64,000 nucleotides of DNA from CF-46 sp042408445 (GTDB taxonomy: Bacteria > Chloroflexota > Limnocylindria > Limnocylindrales > CSP1-4): contig JBHORC010000006.1 of assembly GCA_042408445.1 (NCBI GenBank), positions 62,001 to 126,000 of the forward strand, written 5' to 3'. Below, one piece after another: positions 60,681 to 64,000 of this stretch. A program made the translations under genes and the position numbers. The notes under the pieces were generated by a model. It was given only the letters and a program-made list of their open reading frames with translations. It was not told where the DNA came from and did no database searches. Within the stretch, counting starts at the first letter, position 1. The number at the start of each line of letters is the position of its first letter.

Positions 60681-61751
60681 GTGGTAGCCACCGCCAGGCC
60701 GGCCCCAGCGGGCCGTTCGCTCGGACGTGGGACGCGCTATGTCGTCGGCTCCATCGGCGCGATCGTCGTCTACACCCTCGTCCTCTGGCTGGCGCTCCAG
60801 CCCACCCAGAACCTGACCGCCGAGCAGGCCCTCCCCAACGCGATCCAGCAGACGGTCAACGCGCTGTCGATCGGCGCGATCTACGCCCTCATCGCCCTCG
60901 GCTACACGATGGTCTACGGGATCATCGAGCTGATCAACTTCGCCCACGGCGACATCTTCATGGTCGGGGCGTTCCTGTCCGTGGTCTTCCTCGGCGGATT
61001 CGCCGGCCAGGTCGGCGCGGTGGACAGCATTCCCCTCCTGGCGATCCTCCTGATCGGCACGCTCGTCTTCACGATGCCGCTGATCGGCCTGCTGAACGTC
61101 GGGATCGAGCGGTTCGTCTACCGACCGCTGCGGAATGCCCCCCGGCTCGCCCCGTTGATCACGGCGATCGGCGTGTCGTTCATCCTCCAGAACCTCGCCC
61201 TCGTCTTCGCCGGAAGCGGCGACCGGTCCTCGCCCCAGATCTTCCCGCTGAGCTGGCAGATCAAGTTCGGCGGCGCGTCGATCTCGGTGCTGTCGATCTT
61301 CATCTTCGTGCTCGCGATCACGCTGATGCTCGCGCTCCAGGGCTTCGTGACCCGGACCCGTCTCGGGCGGGCGATGCGGGCAACGGCGCAGGACCGCGAG
61401 GCGGCCGCGCTGATGGGCGTCGACATGAACCAGACGATCGCCCTCACGTTCCTGCTCGGCGGCATGCTCGCCGCCGCCGCCGGCGTGGTGTGGGGCCTCC
61501 GGTTCGGCTACGTCCGCCAGGATCTCGGCTTCAACGCCGGTCTGAAGGCGTTCACGTCGGCCGTGCTGGGCGGCATCGGCAACATCACCGGTGCCGTGCT
61601 CGGCGGGTTCGTCATCGGCTTCATCGAGAACTTCGCCTCGTCGATCGGCGTGTCCCGCTGGTCCGAGTTCCTCGTGTTCCTGATCCTGACGCTCGTCCTG
61701 ATCTTCAAGCCGTCCGGACTGTTCGGACAGGCAACGGGAGACCGCGCATGA
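60681..61751 (+). CDS. livH: Branched-chain amino-acid ABC permease LivH
   Basis: The 356-residue permease has about eight to nine hydrophobic helices. 'LSIGAIYALIALGYTMVYGIIELINFAHGDIFMVGAFLS' is the diagnostic LivH opening, followed by 'AMRATAQDREAAALMGVD' (EAA-like coupling loop) and 'GGIGNITGAVLGGFVIGFIENFA'. It forms half of the membrane channel with LivM. The GTG at 60681 lies 96 bases after livK, beyond the hairpin. An N-terminal extension of about 55 residues with one helix precedes the core. Confidence 0.95.
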   Translation: MVATARPAPAGRSLGRGTRYVVGSIGAIVVYTLVLWLALQPTQNLTAEQALPNAIQQTVNALSIGAIYALIALGYTMVYGIIELINFAHGDIFMVGAFLSVVFLGGFAGQVGAVDSIPLLAILLIGTLVFTMPLIGLLNVGIERFVYRPLRNAPRLAPLITAIGVSFILQNLALVFAGSGDRSSPQIFPLSWQIKFGGASISVLSIFIFVLAITLMLALQGFVTRTRLGRAMRATAQDREAAALMGVDMNQTIALTFLLGGMLAAAAGVVWGLRFGYVRQDLGFNAGLKAFTSAVLGGIGNITGAVLGGFVIGFIENFASSIGVSRWSEFLVFLILTLVLIFKPSGLFGQATGDRA

Positions 61752-63085
61752 CCGCCACCGCCCGACCCGCGGCGCCGCAGGTGAGTCGCGGAACGACGCT
61801 CCGCGATTTCGTCGACAACCACCGATCGATCTCGATCGTCGCCGTGATGGTGCTGGTCACGATCGCGATGTACTTCCTGCCGCTGTTCCCGCCGCTGTCG
61901 ATCGTGCAGGGCGCCGGGACGTGGTACGACGCGTTCGCGAACGCCGGCGTCTTCGTCCTGCTGGCGATGGGCCTGAACGTCGTCATCGGGATGGCCGGCC
62001 TGCTGGACCTGGGCTACGCGGCGTTCTTCGCGATCGGCGCCTACACCTACGCCTACAGCAACTCGCCGTTCAGCCACCTGGACCTGCCGTTCTTCCCGAT
62101 GCTCGTCATCGGTGCCTTCGTGGCGGCGGTCTTCGGCATTCTCCTCGGCGCGCCGACGCTTCGGCTCCGCGGCGACTACCTGGCGATCATGACCCTCGGC
62201 TTCGGCGAGATCGTCCCGATCGTCTTCCTGAACCTGGACAAGTACACCCAGGGGACGAACGGCATCGGCGGCATCTACCGGCCGGAGCCGCTGCCGTTCC
62301 TCGGCCCGTTCAGCGCCATCTCCCCGTTCAACTACTTCGTCGTGATGGTGGGAATCGTGACCATCACGATGATTCTGTTGTACCGGCTTCAGGATTCCCG
62401 GATCGGCCGGGCGTGGAACGCGATTCGCGAGGATGAGCTGGCGGCGGCCGCGAACGGGATCAACACCGTCACCACCAAGCTCCTGGCCTTCGCCCTCGGC
62501 GCGACGACGTCCGGTCTGGCCGGGGTCTTCAACGCCTCGAAGCTCACGATCGTCTCGCCGGACCAGTTCCTGTTCACCGTCTCGTTCACGGTCCTCGCGA
62601 TGGTCATCCTCGGCGGGATGGGCAACATCTGGGGCGTGGCGATCGGCGCGTTCGTCGTCTACATGATCCAGGTCGTGATCCTGAAGAACATCAACGGCGT
62701 GCTCGAGACGCTCGGCGTCCCGGCGTTCGACCTCGGGCCGCTCCACGTGGACCTGAAGAACATCCCGTTCGTCGAGTTCCAGTTCCTGCTGTACGGCATC
62801 GCCCTCGTGCTGATGATGCTGCTCAGACCCGAGGGCCTCTTCCCGAGCCAGCGCCGCCGGCAGGAGCTCCACATCGCGGAGGAGTTCGACGAGGGCATCG
62901 AGGAGGTCGGACCGATCCCGGTCGCGGCGGCCGTCGAGTCGCCCGCCGCAGAACCGGATCCGAGCAGCTTCGCGATCGGCGGCGACGCGGCCCTGGGTGG
63001 CGGCAGCGCCTCCAGCGGTCCGTCCGAGGCGACGGCAGCCGATCGCGGCGAGCCCGACACCCGTGAGCCCGGAGACGTCCGATGA
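61748..63085 (+). CDS. livM: Branched-chain amino-acid ABC permease LivM
   Basis: The 445-residue permease shows 'LNVVIGMAGLLDLGYAAFFAIGAYTYAY', 'LRGDYLAIMTLGFGEIVPI', the coupling loop 'RAWNAIREDELAAAANGIN' and 'GGMGNIWGVAIGAFVVYMI', all LivM hallmarks. It ends with a cytoplasmic tail of about 75 residues rich in Glu, Ala, Ser and Gly that E. coli LivM lacks. ATGA overlaps with livH upstream and livG downstream enforce coupled translation. Confidence 0.95.
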   Translation: MTATARPAAPQVSRGTTLRDFVDNHRSISIVAVMVLVTIAMYFLPLFPPLSIVQGAGTWYDAFANAGVFVLLAMGLNVVIGMAGLLDLGYAAFFAIGAYTYAYSNSPFSHLDLPFFPMLVIGAFVAAVFGILLGAPTLRLRGDYLAIMTLGFGEIVPIVFLNLDKYTQGTNGIGGIYRPEPLPFLGPFSAISPFNYFVVMVGIVTITMILLYRLQDSRIGRAWNAIREDELAAAANGINTVTTKLLAFALGATTSGLAGVFNASKLTIVSPDQFLFTVSFTVLAMVILGGMGNIWGVAIGAFVVYMIQVVILKNINGVLETLGVPAFDLGPLHVDLKNIPFVEFQFLLYGIALVLMMLLRPEGLFPSQRRRQELHIAEEFDEGIEEVGPIPVAAAVESPAAEPDPSSFAIGGDAALGGGSASSGPSEATAADRGEPDTREPGDVR

Positions 63086-64000
63086 CCGACCTGCTGAACG
63101 CGAACGCCGTCACCAAGCGGTTCGGCGGACTCGTCGCGGTGAATTCGATCGAGTTCACGATCCCGAAGCAGTCGATCGTCAGCCTCATCGGCCCGAACGG
63201 CGCCGGCAAGACGACGTTCTTCAACATCATCGCCGGCATCTACGACCCCACCGGCGGACGGATCGACTTCAACGGCCGGCCGATGATCGCGCGCCCGCGA
63301 CGAGCGTGGCTCGAGCCGATCCTGTGGGTGATCCCGCCCATCCTGATCGCGCTGATCTTCTTCGTGATCGGCGCCGGCAACGAGACGCTCGATGCGATCG
63401 GCGTGTTCGTCCTGCTGGCGACGCTCATGGTCGTCCTGCTCGTCGGCGTCGCCCGGCCGCCGTCGTATCAACGGCTCCTGATCCGGCTCGGCATCTTCAA
63501 GAGCGCCCGGCCGAACGACATGGTCGTCGCCGGTCTGGGCCGGACCTTCCAGAACATCCGGCTCTTCCAGAACATGACGGCGCTCGAGAACGTCCTCGTC
63601 GGGATGCACTCGCGGCTGCATGCGAGCTGGATCGACGCGCTGCTCTCGACGCCGCGCGATCAGCGCGAAGAGGCGGAGGCCCGGGTGAAGGCCCGCGAGC
63701 TGCTCGCCCTCGTCGGGCTGAAGGGCCGCGATGACATGGTGGCCAAGAACCTGCCGTACGGCGATCAGCGCCGGCTCGAGGTCGCCCGCGCCCTCGCGTC
63801 GGAGCCGTCGCTCCTCCTCCTCGATGAGCCGACCGCCGGCATGAACCCGCGGGAGACCGCCCAGCTGACGGCGCTGATCAGCAAGCTCCGGACGGACCTC
63901 GGGCTCACGATCCTCCTGATCGAGCACGACATGCGCGTCGTGATGGGGATCAGTGACCGGGTGACGGTCCTGGACCACGGCGAGAAGATCGCCGAGGGAA
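63082..64000 (+). CDS. livG: Branched-chain amino-acid ABC ATPase LivG with two-helix insert, cut by window edge
   Basis: At least 306 residues are visible. Walker A 'LIGPNGAGKTTF', the Q loop 'GLGRTFQNIRLFQNM', the signature 'LPYGDQRRLEVARALASEP', Walker B 'LLLLDEPTAGMNP' and 'LIEHDM' mark a normal LivG. Between 'GGRIDFNGRP' and the Q loop there are about 70 extra residues (about 74-145). They contain two strongly hydrophobic stretches, 'ILWVIPPILIALIFFVIGAG' and 'AIGVFVLLATLMVVLLVGVA', each long enough to span a membrane. Ordinary LivG has only about ten residues here. The frame is intact and codon use is normal. The C-terminal end lies outside the window. Confidence 0.93.
   Translation, partial: MTDLLNANAVTKRFGGLVAVNSIEFTIPKQSIVSLIGPNGAGKTTFFNIIAGIYDPTGGRIDFNGRPMIARPRRAWLEPILWVIPPILIALIFFVIGAGNETLDAIGVFVLLATLMVVLLVGVARPPSYQRLLIRLGIFKSARPNDMVVAGLGRTFQNIRLFQNMTALENVLVGMHSRLHASWIDALLSTPRDQREEAEARVKARELLALVGLKGRDDMVAKNLPYGDQRRLEVARALASEPSLLLLDEPTAGMNPRETAQLTALISKLRTDLGLTILLIEHDMRVVMGISDRVTVLDHGEKIAEG

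Overview
The window is high-GC, densely coded bacterial DNA with about 62 protein genes, one tRNA and several gene remnants. Many genes overlap by four bases (ATGA or GTGA), GTG starts are common, and several genes look leaderless. Pro/Ser/Thr-rich lipoproteins, DUF2264 and DUF885 proteins, an ECF sigma/anti-sigma pair and a J-like/cyclophilin fusion together suggest an uncultured soil-type Chloroflexota (Limnocylindria-like). A high-GC actinobacterium is not excluded. Taxonomy is an inference; no marker gene is present.

Bases 1-7060 hold mostly household genes: a membrane-anchored propeller-like protein that runs off the left edge, threonine aldolase, a DUF885 peptidase-like protein, a HisA-like isomerase and two cyclophilins, one fused to a J-like domain and a membrane anchor. 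Bases 7061-7515 are non-coding with strong hairpins.

Bases 7516-26479 form a catabolic island with two GntR/UTRA regulators. The first unit is GntR, FGGY sugar kinase (apparent ATC start), glycerol-1-phosphate dehydrogenase-like protein, AraL/NagD-like phosphatase and a TIM-barrel protein. The second is a divergon around a perfect HutC-type operator at 20332-20345. To the right lie GntR, a triple-domain glycerol-3-phosphate dehydrogenase fusion, a CoxG-like protein, glycerol kinase and a glycerophosphodiesterase. To the left lie a sugar isomerase-like protein, LLM flavoenzyme, DUF2264 protein, polysaccharide deacetylase, Gfo/Idh/MocA oxidoreductase and a DHDPS-family lyase. Together they look like a pathway for a glycan or glycerophosphoryl compound; no transporter is encoded inside the island. 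A GH3 lipoprotein and a debranching-enzyme-like protein follow.

Bases 30324-33160 contain tRNA-Arg(CCG), a decayed serine-recombinase tail next to it, an SRPBCC protein, and a MacB-type ABC system whose permease is broken by an internal deletion. A TetR/reductase divergon (33813-35640) has three operators spaced exactly 18 bp apart. Then come a TolB-like lipoprotein, the sigma/anti-sigma pair and, at 39718-43439, an MFS transporter fused to a cyclic-nucleotide-binding domain close to a complete class III adenylate cyclase: a possible cAMP circuit.

Bases 43600-53965 are a mosaic of small genes: ArsR/AHSA1, YCII, a truncated cupin, an S41-like lipoprotein, a CPBP protease, DUF1697, three unknown lipoproteins, AraC/VOC, two PPOX-fold proteins, a class III aminotransferase and a thioesterase. 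A minus-strand run (58321 back to 54043) encodes a NYN nuclease-like protein with a long Arg/Gly-rich tail, DNA polymerase III delta', acylphosphatase and a small unknown protein. The window ends in a branched-chain amino-acid ABC operon (livK-livH-livM-livG) whose truncated LivG ATPase carries an unexpected two-helix hydrophobic insert.
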